A stretch of DNA of 64,000 nucleotides from Dendrolimus kikuchii (taxonomy: Eukaryota > Arthropoda > Insecta > Lepidoptera > Lasiocampidae): contig CM034392.1 of NCBI GenBank assembly GCA_019925095.2, positions 8,733,887-8,797,886 of the forward strand. Direction: 5' to 3'. The position numbers were made by a program, and so were the translations under genes. This document shows, in pieces, positions 33,391-44,019 of the stretch. The notes beneath the pieces were generated by a model. It saw only the letters and a list, made by a program, of their open reading frames with translations, was not told the origin of the DNA and ran no database searches. The first letter of the stretch is position 1; each line of letters begins with the position of its first letter.

Positions 33391-33821
33391 GTATCCTGAA
33401 TGTGTAATTAGCATCGACGTTCAACAAACAATGTGATGTTTATAAGTTATTATGTGGCAATGAACTCGAGCACATTTAATACTTACATAAGAAGTGTTAT
33501 CAAAAAAAAACATCTAAAACTTTTCCACTTATCTCTTTGTTTTACATTGTACCCAATTTGTTCCATGAAAATTGTAAGCTTTTGTTTAAGGCTGTTAGGA
33601 CGAAGCCTTTTTCCAGGTAGTAAGCAATCCCTTTCCCAATTTATACAACAAGTCCCACTTGCTAAACAAGAATACTCCTGGATATGTTTTATATGTATTT
33701 GGCACAAGCACGGTTGACGTCAATACGAATGTTTCATGTATGTCCGTCTATTTCATTTTTTATTCGAGGTTTATGAATTTAGAAATATGTAAATATCACT
33801 TAAATGTTTGAATAGTAGATT
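33391..33821. other. Intergenic DNA, nothing recognised
   Basis: A 94-codon frame at 33433-33717 starts with ATG but shows no domain. A frame of similar length on the other strand overlaps it, and I do not call it a gene. Confidence 0.35.
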
Positions 33822-34410
33822 GTTACACGAGAGGTGAAAGTGACCTATTTAGGCATGAGATGGTTTGGGGCACGAGCGTAGCGAGGGCACTAATATGAGG
33901 CCAGGAAATAAAAACTGATTCGTTAAAAGAAGACAAATACTTCTCTAATAAAATCAGGTGTTAAATTCATATCTATATCTGATGAACTCATTTAAGACGT
34001 GACATATGAATGGTCGATTTTTTTTTTCTGTAGTATTCTACCAGCCAGTATCTTTTTGTTAGTGATGGTAATAAATAAATATGTAGCTGAAATTTATGTA
34101 AATTAAATAATAATTTAGTGAAAAGTAATTTGTAAGTATAAAAAATAATGTTACAAAATTATTGACATTCTTTTATTACAATTTATGCCGTGTTTTTATA
34201 ATGGGTTTAAAAAAGTTGGGACATAAGTCGCATGTATTATCTATGGTTCGCAGAGTTTTTATTTTTTTTTACAGCAGGGAAATTCGTTTCCCAGGGACGA
34301 AAACGCCGTTTTCATCCTTGTAGTCAGGCAACTCCAGGCGTACTTTCAGAATTCATATTCTGAAACGAGTTGAAATAGATTTTTCATTTCTCATGAAATC
34401 AAAAATCTAT
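33822..34410. repeat. Dispersed repeat family C, copy 2, ending in a hairpin
   Basis: It is collinear with 1111-1720 from AGATTGTTACACGAG to CCCAGGGACGAAA. Beyond the shared part, GAGTTGAAATAGATTTTT pairs with AAAAATCTATTTCGACTC (about 34358-34411), with one mismatch. Confidence 0.6.
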
Positions 34411-34689
34411 TTCGACTCCTTAAAATTGCGATATCAGTACGTATTATACCATATTGAATAAAATATGCATATCTTCGTATAATATGTATGTATTCGACAC
34501 ATTAAATCTGTTTTATTCCTGCCACGGGTTATCTGCAAGAGTTTGCTTATTAGCGATAAGACAGCACATTGTGCACATTTAAAATATTTTTAAGCTATAA
34601 GTTTTCTCTGTTTTCTGTAATGGTGAACAATAAAATGTTATCTCTCGCTCTCTCATACCAATATTTTTTATGTTCGTATTGTTTCGCGA

Positions 34690-34980
34690 TTGACCGCTGA
34701 CTAACCTGATGTTGAGTGGTGACGCGGTCTAGGATGGAGCACGCTTACCTAGAAGAAGACTCGTGACTTGACGACCTCTAGCTAGTATTTGTCAGGAAAA
34801 TCAGATTCCGGCAAGTTATTCCATTCTTCGGAAGTGCGCACCAGAAAAAATGAAGAGAAGCGCATGGTCCTGGCTTTTCACCATGCAATAGTGGCGTAAA
34901 CCGGTACGTCCGATAGTTAAATGGTGATAAAAACTAGCAAGTCAAAGAGGCTATGGCGATTTATAAAAAGTTCCTCAATT
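34690..34980 (-). pseudogene. LINE ORF2 C-terminus (Jockey-like)
   Basis: The minus strand reads RFSSFFLVRTSEEWNNLPES, then DFPDKY, a stop, LEVVKSRVFF. The order (R)T..xWNxLP.S.FP..Y.L..FK.RV is the well-known carboxy-terminal end of Jockey-type LINE ORF2, downstream of the reverse transcriptase. Two stops interrupt it. The 3' UTR-like continuation CACCACTCAACATCAGG follows. Confidence 0.7.
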
Positions 34981-35519
34981 GATTTTGCTGTCAATTAGCG
35001 TATTGTGGAAAAATAACCCTCATGTTGTTAAAGAACGTTTTCTAGACATAGCAAGATATTACAGCTGGAGCGTTCAGATGTTTATTCCCTGTGTACGGGC
35101 CGCAACAGACGCACACATGTCGTGTCAGCAGTTTACGCTGACATCTGACACGTATGTTTTAAATAAGAATTGTCCGCATTCCTATTGTTACAATAAGTTC
35201 TATATTTTTACATATAAAAGAACAGACGTCAAAGGGCGCGTTACTTTAGTATCTCACAATGCCCAAAGTGCTCCGTCTGCCGTTTCACATAGCGACCACG
35301 GTCGTTAGCGCTCACTACGACCCACGTCAAGAGCTGTATCGAAGTGAGCGTTGACCACAGAGCATTAATTCTCTCTATCGATTGACATTGAAAAAGGCGC
35401 GATTTTCAAATCAACCAATGACATTTGTGTATTTTGTTGTTTATGACATCAACGCTCTATTATCCGTTCCACTAGAGTTTATGATTGTAATGCCCGAAAG
35501 CAAGTGGAACGGGAAAAAT
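34981..35519. other. Intergenic DNA, nothing certain
   Basis: A 109-codon frame (34979-35308) has no ATG start and no recognisable motif. 35085-35160 contains GTGTCAG ... CTGACAC self-complementarity. Confidence 0.35.
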
Positions 35520-35610
35520 CGTGGTCGTGAACGTGGTTATTCCTTTTAAGAAGAGATCGTTCTAAAGCGATCAGGCCGTCTGTTGTTCCTGCCTTTATGT
35601 GAAATGACTG
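35520..35610 (+). mobile_element. LINE 3' scrap, family G
   Basis: GAAGAGATCGTTCTAAAGCG and ATCAGGCCGTCTGTTGTTCC show the sense strand of the family G stem (ATCGTTCTAAAGCGAT) with substitutions in the arm. The GATA-type tail is missing here, but a TATCTATCTATCTC tract occurs at 35862-35875. Confidence 0.5.
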
Positions 35611-35626
35611 TAAATAATCTATATAT

Positions 35627-35830
35627 ACTAGCTGTCCCGGTAGACGTTGTACTGCCCTTAAAAAATACAATTTAGAACCTGATTGCATCGCCACCTACCG
35701 GGTCCAATTGTAGATCTAAACCATTCTCAAATCCACTGGAAAACACAAAAAATGTCATCGAAATCGGTCCAGCCATTTAGGAGGAGTTCAGTCACATACA
35801 CACGAGCAGAAGAATTTTATATTTAAAGAT
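35627..35830 (+). repeat. Dispersed repeat family F, copy 4
   Basis: CTAGCTGTCCCGGTAGACG, TTGTACTGCCCTT, CACCTACCGGGTCCAATTG, then GGAGGAGTTCAGTCACATAC. The second half matches the 51408 copy better than the 5518 copy, pointing to two subfamilies. Confidence 0.7.
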
Positions 35831-36290
35831 GTGGTGAAAAATAAAGAATTTTCTCTGTATCTATCTATCTCTGCTGATTTGACTATCCACTTCCGTATTG
35901 ACACACCGCCAAATATAAGTCGGTATTTATTCTGAATTTTGAAATTACTTGTATGGAGCTTATCTTAAATTTTAACCGATAGTAAGGCAAATGAACGATC
36001 GGTAAAATATAGGAATCAGGCCTGGGTTGAGAAATAACCACCGATCCTTAGCACAATCATAATCATTTCACTTACTATTATTAACATAAATTTATCAATA
36101 AACAATTTAACGTTTACATTATTATTTATTATCGATATCACCTATGTAGGTAAAACCTCTAGAGCTTGTAAATAATAAATTAGACAATCTGTAAACCTGC
36201 CTAGGACCCAAATATAAAGGGCTATAGGTCTATTTGTTTTCAGAGTTCGGCCTATACTAGCCAAAAGTAGTTCATGCTGTAGTAAATACA
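35831..36290. other. Intergenic DNA, nothing recognised
   Basis: No feature was recognised apart from the short TATC tract near 35865. Confidence 0.4.
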
Positions 36291-36665
36291 TAAAGTGTAT
36301 GCGTACAATAACGGCTTGTTTCCATTTGTCGGGTGTCTGGCGTCATATTGTAATCGGGTGTCGGCGCTTTTATCCACACTTGTCGATTTTCGAACCCGGT
36401 CGAAGCTGGAGCCGCAATATGCCGCGATCTGCGGCAGAGAGCAGCTAGCGATGTGACATCCGACAAGTGTGAATAGCGTTATACTTACTCATAGGCGAGC
36501 GCGATCCAACACGATTTTTTTACGAACATAGACCGTTGGCATAACACCCAACGTTTCTTGTTAGCGTCGACCAAAAACGGTGAACAGCTTCATATAAAAT
36601 GTTCTAACACTTGAGCAACCGAGTTTTTGTCGGGTCCGACATTTGACAAGTGTAAACGGGCAGTA
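36291..36665. repeat. Possible MITE with ACAAGTGTGAAT-type motifs
   Basis: CACACTTGTCGATTTT (36376), GACAAGTGTGAATAGCG (36461) and GACAAGTGTAAACGGGC (36646) recur in both orientations, and the left border has CCATTTGTCGGGTG. The repeated TGTCGG/ACAAGTG words suggest decayed terminal and subterminal repeats. The borders are uncertain. Confidence 0.35.
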
Positions 36666-37005
36666 AGGCTACTGGCTAGTACCATTTGGATCTGTGCCAA
36701 CTGTGTTTATTTCATTAAATATTTCATGCGTGTTGTACGATATAAATTCATAAGAATGTAGGTATTTAGGTACATAAAAATGGTGTCATGCGTCTCTTTT
36801 ATTGTAAGAAATAAGGCAGATAACTTATTTTAAAATGCTTAATATAAAAGAATAAAACATAATAGCTGTGTGTAAAGCCTGATTTACATTTTTTAGTTAA
36901 GTCGTTAGTTGACTCGCGAGTTAAGTCTTCATATTCATTTGCCCAGCAATTCTCCTCTTAAGTAATAAGTTGTCGATTAAGTAGATGTCTGTCCAATAAT
37001 GATAA
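36666..37005. other. Intergenic DNA, nothing recognised
   Basis: No feature was recognised. Confidence 0.4.
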
Positions 37006-37460
37006 GGAATTAAGTTTATACCTTCATCGTTGGATGAAAAATTAACCCGATAATTTGCAATGTTAAATATATAACGTTCTGGTTCATAATATAATTAACA
37101 TACACGATCATCTAAGGCAATGCTGACAATCAATTTTAATACAGATATGGAGAAACATTAAGCTATTCCCTATTCCGCTATTCAAAATACGTTTCAAAAA
37201 TAAAATAATATCTCTCCTCATAGATAAACATTACAATAACTGTGTGTAATGGATATTTTACACCTATATCATAGGATAAAAATTTAACCTGATTTCATTA
37301 ACATTTATTTATTCAATTATAACATTTATTCAATTAACATTTCCAATGTTAAAAATACAACGTTCTGGTTCGCCATTACATTAACATACGTGACCATGTA
37401 CGATAAGGTGCTTACAATCAATTTCCATACAGATATGGAGAGACATTGCGTTAGCCCTAA
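37006..37460 (+). repeat. Diverged tandem pair, ~285-bp spacing
   Basis: AATGTTAAATATATAACGTT with CTGGTTC near 37060-37085 recurs as AATGTTAAAAATACAACGTT plus CTGGTTC near 37345-37372. In both cases ATTAACATAC, ACAATCAATTTT/TTCC, ATACAGATATGGAGA and ACATT follow. It is non-coding. Confidence 0.6.
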
Positions 37461-37600
37461 TTTTTTATTATTATTGGAGTACAGCAGACAGGCTGGCGGC
37501 CACCCGGTGAGAAGCGGTTACCATCGTGTAGGGATTTTTGCAACACCAGAGGTACTACTAACGGGCTTCTAGCCTCGAGGAAATTGAATGATACCTGTTT
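37461..37600 (-). mobile_element. Family A repeat, 3' scrap
   Basis: TTATTATTATTGGAGTACAG, CAGACAGGCTGGCGGCC and GAAGCGGTTACCATCG give the A-rich end and the following ~70 bases of the family in antisense. It then decays. Confidence 0.6.
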
Positions 37601-37830
37601 TAAAAAAAACCTCATATGGTAGTGCTCAGGCTAAACCTCTGTTGGGAGATCATTCCAAAGCTCTATGGCGCACGTGAGAAACGTTCTTGACAACCGTTGC
37701 GTACACAAGGCTAATAGCTTAAGAAAGTAGGAATGAAAGAAGACGAAGGCATGGACCATTCTAAACAGTTCCTCGAACCACTCTTCATTATACAGACATT
37801 CTGTTATATTATTCAACATACGTTTTAAAA
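37601..37830 (-). pseudogene. LINE ORF2 C-terminus (Jockey-like), second copy
   Basis: The minus strand has FFHSYFLKLLALCTQRLSRT, then FLTCAIELWNDLPTEV, the end region of a Jockey-like ORF2 (a hydrophobic stretch, then ELWNDLP). A 62-codon frame remains open (37631-37819). No other part of the LINE is present. Confidence 0.6.
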
Positions 37831-38286
37831 CTAAATTTATTACTCTCCACGAATAGTGAGTATTTTCGTAAAATCTTCAATTTTTCATTCGAGGAAAATT
37901 TCCCGGCACAATTATATTTTCCTGAACGCAGCGTACGGCCACGAATTCCCAATCGATTTGCCTACACAGACACATTTGGAATATTGCCAAGTGTTATTGC
38001 ATCGAGTTCGGGGTGAAATCGTACGCCACGCCGATTGCAGGCGCGTTATGAAAACTATGTTGGTATTAGTAGTGTGCAGTACCGCAGCCGTTTGTACTCC
38101 TAGTACTAAATTTTTTAGTGTAGAATGAAGCGTTCTGGTATATGCTTTTTAACTTAGTTCGACATCATTGCCCATGCCCATTTGATACACAAAAAGAATG
38201 ACGCGTTTAATACAAATTGTTGACATTACTGAAACATGGGTACAATCAATAACCAGAACTAATTATCACAAGCATATAAATAATAA
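37831..38286. other. Intergenic DNA with an ATG micro-frame
   Basis: A 90-codon frame at 37856-38128 includes, from an ATG at 38048, a 26-residue peptide beginning MKTMLVLVVCSTAAVC, which looks like a signal peptide. No splice donor of good quality follows and no domain is visible, so no gene is called. Confidence 0.25.
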
Positions 38287-38402
38287 GACTATATAGCCCA
38301 TAAACGGTCCACTGCTACTATCTTATTTCAGAGGAACAGAGAGTATACCAACCACCACTCCTCACGCTTGTCCTGTATAGATTGACAGGTTGCATATATC
38401 AT
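38287..38402 (-). mobile_element. SINE family B, 3' part
   Basis: AGCCCATAAACGGTCCACTG, then CAGAGAGTATACC and TCACGCTTGTCC correspond to the complement of the 3' end of the family B SINE. The tRNA-like head is absent. Confidence 0.55.
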
Positions 38403-39331
38403 TTAATCTCGATTTTTATATTTCCTCACGTTATTGTCCTTCTTTTCAAGTAGGTTATGTGCAACAGCATTTTGGCAGCAGCAGAGCCCTTATCAGAGTC
38501 TGCAAAAAAAAATTATAAATATTTTGCACACATCACCTAATTTAAATATATGTTCTTTCTTTAATTATTAAGGCGACATAGCCAAGTTGTGGCTAAGCCT
38601 TTAGGAAAAATAAAAAAAGTGGGTCTTAAGTGTTAATATACGATAAACTCTATGGGTATATGGTAATTGTCATAATATATTATGTCAGAAAATGATATAA
38701 AAGATGAGTACCTGGTAAGCATAGATATAGAAAATAATTAAGTTTATAATTTTATTACGATTTCATTGATTTCAGTTGTTTAGTTAGTTAGTATAGTATA
38801 GTGAAAAGGCCACTACGTAAATTATAAGCTAAAATTTTTAATACAACCAGAATTTTCGGTCTACCTTGAAACCGAAAAGTTAATCTGCGAAATATAATTT
38901 GAACCGCCTTCTATTCAAAGTTTGAAGTATTCTATTAAATTCTGTGTAAGCAATTTCCGAGATTAATATCGATTCGGCTTTGTTGAGTCTGAAGATTGGG
39001 TCTCGAGGAAAAATAATTCTTTTATATAAAATTAAACTCTTATTGATGAACGAATGAGAGACCCTTTATTGGAGTAATTTTTCCACGAAACTTTAACTTC
39101 AGTCAGTTATAGATTGAACGAGGAACGGCCTTATGATTCATAACAATTTTTCCAAGTAATCCAGGCAATTTCCAGGTGACGGGTCAATGATGGAATAAAA
39201 CGACGCATTCATTCATATAATATAATAAATGTACAGTGACATACAAACACCCAAAATAATAAATTTCTTTTTCGTATTTAAGGATACCAGCACCTTAGTC
39301 ACTTTGGCAAAAACGGGAAAGTTATATTATA
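38403..39331. other. Intergenic DNA, nothing recognised
   Basis: No gene or family member was recognised. Confidence 0.45.
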
Positions 39332-39667
39332 ATGTATATTTTTATTTATTGTAGGAGTTTAGCAGACAGGCAGATAGCCCACTTGACGGAAAGCGGTTAC
39401 CATCGCCTATGGACATTTGCAACACCAAAGGTGCTACAAATGCACTGCTGCTCTCTTCAGGGAGACTGGAACCTGTTTACTAATGCTGGAACACAACTTA
39501 AGGCTGTTTTGGCGGCATACTCTAGACCAGGGGCATAGTACAGGGCTAGTGGCAGCCATCCAGTCGGGGAAATACCCTATAACCTGGCTGTCGGTTCTTT
39601 TGTCGCCTCTTACGACAGGCCGCCCAGCCGCAGGAAATTGTATTATTTCTCCGTTCCTGCACGGATA
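39332..39667 (-). mobile_element. Family A repeat, full-length copy
   Basis: It is antisense from the T-rich start TTTATTTATTGTAGGAG through the complement of the usual CGGCCTGTCGTAAGAGGCGA to TCCTGCACGGATA at 39655-39667. A 16-base stretch (AGTACAGGGCTAGTGG, near 39538) is an extra insertion compared with other copies. Open frames across it are incidental. Confidence 0.8.
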
Positions 39668-40099
39668 TAAAGAAAATTACTTTCAAATTAACTTTAAAAT
39701 GATCGAACAAAATCCGTTGAGATTATTTTTTTACTGCTATTTTTTCTTTTTATTGCGAAGCTGGCAAACAGGCACGCGGCGCACCTACTACAAGATGGTA
39801 TTTTTTCTCCTTCTGACGCACATTTTATTATTTTGTAGGTTTTTTTTTAATTTTTTATGCTATTTATATTTTTTTTCATTCCAAACATAAATGAACACAA
39901 AAACATTGTTAAAAATTTGGAACCAAAACATTCTACAACTTATTTATGTCAATTTATAACACTATATCTTATATTATTACAATTAAGTTTTATCTTACTA
40001 TTCTATTGTACTTAATATATTTTAGAGAACATATCTATCTATGTATTTATTATTTTAAAGTAGACAATGGCACTTCCTTTCTAGTTAATGCAAGGAGAC
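39668..40099. other. AT-rich intergenic DNA, nothing recognised
   Basis: 39725-39890 is very T-rich. CAAGCTGGCAAACAGG-like sequence near 39758 resembles the family A end (GCAGACAGGCAGACGG). Nothing else was seen. Confidence 0.4.
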
Positions 40100-40260
40100 C
40101 GTCGCCTTATTATATCCTTGACCTCCAAGCCCGAAGGATTGGGACCCGCGCAAGGTCGCCAGTAGGCACTGGATGACGAAGGCGGAGGTAAGTGATTAGT
40201 GGCGGTGATTTGGGGAGGCCTACGTCCAGCAGTGGACTGTGGTTGATGACGAGCACCGTC
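40100..40260 (+). pseudogene. RTE LINE, end of ORF
   Basis: GGTCGCCAGTAGGCACTGGA, GTAAGTGATTAGTGGCGGTG, then GGGGAGGCCTACGTCCAGCA and GTGGACTGTGG. It is the sense version of the block seen in reverse at 26146 and 42540. Only the end of the ORF and the start of the 3' UTR are present. Confidence 0.6.
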
Positions 40261-40545
40261 GCCTAAGGAGATTTAACACATCCAGGGGTAAAGTCAATGC
40301 GTTGCCGGTCTTTAGGGTGAGATAAAAGGGATGAAAGAGATAGATCAGACAAGTAGAATGGGATAATGGAATGGCATAGAGGGATAGAATACGGAAGATA
40401 GGTTAGAGGGAGGGGACAGCGGCTTATCGGAACCTTCACACATCGTACTTACAATACATAATTAGCTCAAGGCTAACCGTTTCAGGCTGATATTAAATGT
40501 TTTCTGGGTACCATAGACAAATGTCTAAACTAGTGAACCTTACTC
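40261..40545 (-). repeat. Family D, 3' half, reversed
   Basis: The complement of GGTTAGCCTTGAGCTAAT lies at 40466-40483. The rest fits the CT-rich middle of family D (on + here, AGGGAGGGGACAGCGG and GAGATAGATCAGACAAG). It directly follows the RTE tail. Confidence 0.55.
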
Positions 40546-40671
40546 AGTGCTACGGCACCCCTCACTATGAACTGATAAGCACGTGGCTGAATTATCGTAT
40601 TAATATGGATAAGTAAGGATATCTGCAAAAAGTCTAAATCAGAAATCAATCTTAATCAGAAAGAAGCTAGA

Positions 40672-40960
40672 TCTCTATCCGTGCAGGAACGGAGAAAGAA
40701 CACAATTACCTGAGGCCGGTCGGCCTGTCGCAGGGGGCGACGAAATAATCCACAACCAGATGGTAGGGTATTTGCCCGTCTGAGTGGCTACCACCCCTAG
40801 GCTAGAGAATGCCGTCACAACGACCTTGAGTTGTGTCCCGGTATTGGTGACTAGGTTTCAGTAGCCCTTAAGAGAGCAGGCAGTCCACAGGCGATGGTAA
40901 CCGTTTTCCATCTGGTGTACCATCTGCCTGTCTGCTGAACTCAAGCAATAAAAAAAAGTA
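40672..40960 (+). mobile_element. Family A repeat, full-length copy
   Basis: CTCTATCCGTGCAGGAACGG to CAAGCAATAAAAAAAAG. Between AAGAGAGCAG and CCACAGGCGATGG about 30 bases are missing compared with the 42830 copy. Confidence 0.8.
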
Positions 40961-41330
40961 AAAGGTTTTTTTCAAATACATGAACACGACACGCTACGCT
41001 TTACCTGCGTTACTCTTTTTCAAAAAGAAACGAACCAAGTCTAACAACATTCGCACGGAACGCAACATGGAAAATCGATGTTCGGTTACCGGTCGTTTAT
41101 TCCCTTTGAATGTAGTACAGGAGTTTAACAAAACAGCAGTTAATTCTAAAGGCGCCACGGTGGCACAGTCAGGCCTGTCACATTTAATGGCAGGGTGCCA
41201 GTTCATGCTCACACGACAGTTTTTGACAACGTTGTTTCATTTCTTCATGTTTTAACTTTGCTTAGACTGGTTTGTTATTTATTGAATACTACTATTGTGG
41301 TAAATTTTGACTAGATTAAACAAGTGAAAT
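40961..41330. other. Intergenic DNA with a 91-codon frame
   Basis: An ATG at 40980 opens a frame to 41255 without recognisable domains. A minus-strand frame of similar length covers the same bases. It is not called as a gene. Confidence 0.3.
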
Positions 41331-41635
41331 TGTGGTAGCGTAATAGTTAGCGCACGCGTCCCAGACTAGAAGGGTGCGAGTTCGATCCTGGCCGGAACGC
41401 ATGCACCATTCAGGTAGTTTTCTGACCTAATGTGCATATTGATACCATTACCACGTGCTAGGAACGGTGAATGAAAACATCGTGATGCAACCTCCAAATC
41501 GAGATAACCGATGTGTTAAACATGCCAAGCGGCCTTGGACAAGCGTGGCGGGTATACTGTCCGTTCCTCTATAATGTGCGGCCCGCAGCAATGAGCCCAG
41601 CAGTTGAACATTTATGGGCTGTTATTATTATATAT
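41331..41635 (+). mobile_element. tRNA-derived SINE, family B, full-length
   Basis: The head GTGGTAGCGTAATAGTTAGC carries the A-box region, and AGTTCGATCC (41379-41388) is the B box. The body follows: CTGACCTAATGTGCATATT, CATCGTGATGCAAC, GTGGCGGGTATACTGTCCG, and the end GAGCCCAGCAGTTG with TTATGGGCTGTTATTATTA. It is cut at its 3' tail by the reversed LTR that begins at 41636. Confidence 0.85.
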
Positions 41636-42136
41636 TGTTACGAATCGCGAAACTCAAATTAAAATGCCGTTAGAAATACTATAGAGTTTATTAGAACTAT
41701 ACAAACACGTATAACACAGGTACAAATATAACCGAATACAACAAGTCCAAACGTAATGCAGAAGGTCGTAATTTAATAAAACGCGCAAAGTCCATCACTT
41801 ATTAGATTCCTGATTGTAGTACACACGTCTCGCTTCGCTGGTGGTTCTCGCTCGACTAACTCCTCCCTCAATCGGGCCATTGCTTTATACTGCACAAATG
41901 CAATATGTCCGCCCGGCAGCGTGGACCGAATTTCCTAGAATCAGCTTGTACTTTAAATCCGTAACACCTGACTAATGATTACAATACAACAATAGGCCGT
42001 ATGCCAATAAGTAAACAAAAGAAGACGATCATAAAAGAATTTCAATGTTATTAGTTCAAATGCCGACGGGTAATAAATGTACTTTGTTTCAGATATGCAG
42101 GTGGATTTTGTGTTTGTCGGGACCTGAGTTGTAACG
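41636..42136 (-). mobile_element. Solo LTR, copy 2 (~500 bp, reversed)
   Basis: TGTTACGAATCGCGAAACTC at the left is the complement of the LTR end, and GAGTTGTAAC at the right is the complement of the start. The TATA-region complement, CCATTGCTTTATACTGCAC, is at 41879-41897. It also carries CTCGCTTCGCTGGTGG, present in the 53820 copy but missing at 30196. It abuts the SINE tail with no base in between. No internal retrotransposon sequence adjoins. Confidence 0.8.
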
Positions 42137-42535
42137 GTATTATATTAATTCGTGAAAGTATTAGTATCGACAACCGACATATCGATTGATAAAAGGAAAG
42201 AATAATGTGCAATATAAGTCGCAGAAAATTTAAGAAGTCTTTAAGGACACAGTCCATAATTTTCCAGGAAGTACTCGTATTTCTTTCTAGAGTATTCCAG
42301 CATTATAACCTTTGGAACAACAAGGTTTTCTTAACAAAGTTGTCAGAAGTAAGTGAATCTTTGGCACGGCTCGAAATGTCGCAGTTGTGTTCCTGCAACA
42401 ATTCACAAAGCGAGAAATAGTCTCATACATGTTTGCACAGTTGCAAACGCGGCTTCTATGTTTTAATTAATTAACTACACAAGTTCTACGAAGTAGTAGG
42501 AAAAACAAGAAACGTGCTAAGTCGTTTTAAATAAT
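42137..42535. other. Intergenic DNA with a 71-codon frame
   Basis: An ATG at 42205 opens a frame to 42420 with a Ser/Leu-rich, possibly helical product. No domain is recognised, and no splice sites or partner exon were seen. Confidence 0.3.
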
Positions 42536-43425
42536 GCAGACTTTAGTTTTATACGTCGTCAGCCAATCGCAGACTCGCAGTCCAGCACCTACTGGCGACC
42601 TTGCGCAATCATCAGTCCATCGGGCTGGAGAGCAGCCGACACTGCGTTTACCGAGATGCGGTCTCCACTTCAGGATTCATCTGCTTCATCGGCCAACGTT
42701 CCTGTGGCAGACGTGACCGGCTCATTGCCACTTCAACTTGCTAATTTTGCGAACTATGTTGGTTAACTTGGTTCTCTTATGGAATCATTTCTAATTCTAC
42801 CCATAAGAGAAACACCCAACACAAAACCCCTTTATCCGTGCAGGAACGGAAAAAGAATACAATTTCCTGCGGCCGGACGGTCTGTCGTAAGAGGCGACTT
42901 AACAACCCACAGCCAAGTGGTAGGGCATTTGCCCGACTGGATGGCTACCACTCCTGGTCTAAAGTATGTCGCCATAACAACCTTGAGTTGTGTTCCGGCA
43001 TTAGTGACCAGGTTCCAGTCTCCCTTAAGAGAGCAGCAGCGCATTTGTAGTAACTTTGGTGTTGCAGGTGTCCATAGGCGATGGTAACCGCTTTCCATCA
43101 AGTGGGCCGTCTGCCTGTCTGGTGATCTCCTGCAATAAAAAAAAATAAAAAAAATTACATAGCTCGCTCCATAGCCTGTTGAGCGACTTGGAACTTGTGG
43201 ACCAATCCCGCCGTCAGCGTCCACGTCTCGGTCCCGTGGGTCAGGACGGAAGGACGCACTGCTCGAAGACTTTTGTTTTCAAGCATTGTGGAATGGTCGA
43301 CGACAAACTTGACGAAGCTTACCGAATACTACCCAGCCCAACTGAATCCTCCTATTAACTTCCCCCTCAAAGTTGTGCCTACCTAACTGTATTTTCTGTC
43401 CAAATATCTTAGTTTTATTACAAAC
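42536..43425 (-). pseudogene. RTE-type LINE ORF end, split by a family A insertion
   Basis: From right to left on the minus strand: SLRAVRPSVLTHGTETWTLT with GLVHKFQVAQQAMERAM (43300-43155), then a break, then LGVSLMGRIRND (about 42820-42785), KLASLKWQ, a stop, AGHV, and KRSVGCSPARWTDD (about 42600). This is the region downstream of the reverse transcriptase in RTE-type ORFs. The break between ERAM and LGVSL is filled by the family A copy at 42830-43153. Further left are the end of the frame and the region matching 26146. Several stops and shifts make it inactive. Confidence 0.8.
42830..43153 (+). mobile_element. Family A repeat inserted in an RTE remnant
   Basis: The copy is complete, from TTTATCCGTGCAGGAACGG to CTCCTGCAATAAAAAAAAAT, and lies inside the RTE-derived frame on the opposite strand. 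It is therefore younger than the RTE copy. Target duplications could not be settled by eye. Confidence 0.85.
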
Positions 43426-44019
43426 ACTTATATAAATAAACATAATGGTGCAAAAATCTATATACTAAGAGCGACAATAAACATCCTGAAGGTTACCTCG
43501 TGCATCCAGGTACTTCGCCCGGTAGGTTAGCACTGGGCTGGATTCCAGTTCAATGTAGGTGGTCGTTTCTTCTGCCTTCAGACGACAGGGGATTGTCAAT
43601 TAATACTGTCATGACCGATGGCTGCTCTTATTATTATCTTTATATTATACGTATTCATCAACTTTTATTATTTACGAAGTGGTCATAAATTGTATATTTT
43701 CATTTGCTGATTTCGTAAAAAGGTTTTTTCTTTATTGACATGATTAATGCAATCGCATTAGATTTATTTATTATTTACTTTACATTGAATAATTTATACA
43801 ACTTATGATGGATATTTATTAAACTTATTGTTGAATCTTTTAATATAAGGGATTATTTATATTACATTTAAGATCTTATTCAGCTTTACGGAAAGTTTGA
43901 ATTATATTTTTCGGAATCAAAAATATTCAATTTTCATCTTCGTTTAATTGTCATCGCATATTTGGTTTAAAAATATGACGTGCGACAAACTAATGCCACT
44001 GAAACTAAAAGGTCAAATA
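43426..44019. other. Intergenic DNA, nothing certain
   Basis: 43495-43630 is GC-richer (CAGGTACTTCGCCCGGTAGG, CTTCAGACGACAGGGG) and may be old LINE sequence. The rest is AT-rich without features. Confidence 0.35.

Noticed and set aside
34979..35308. 109-codon frame
   Set aside because: No ATG, no domain, and starts inside the border of a LINE fragment.
39332..39890. 68- and 157-codon frames
   Set aside because: They read through a family A copy and into T-rich DNA.
40980..42420. 91- and 71-codon ATG frames (40980-41255, 42205-42420)
   Set aside because: Neither has a domain, and a rival frame of equal length overlaps the first on the other strand. I noted them as text only.
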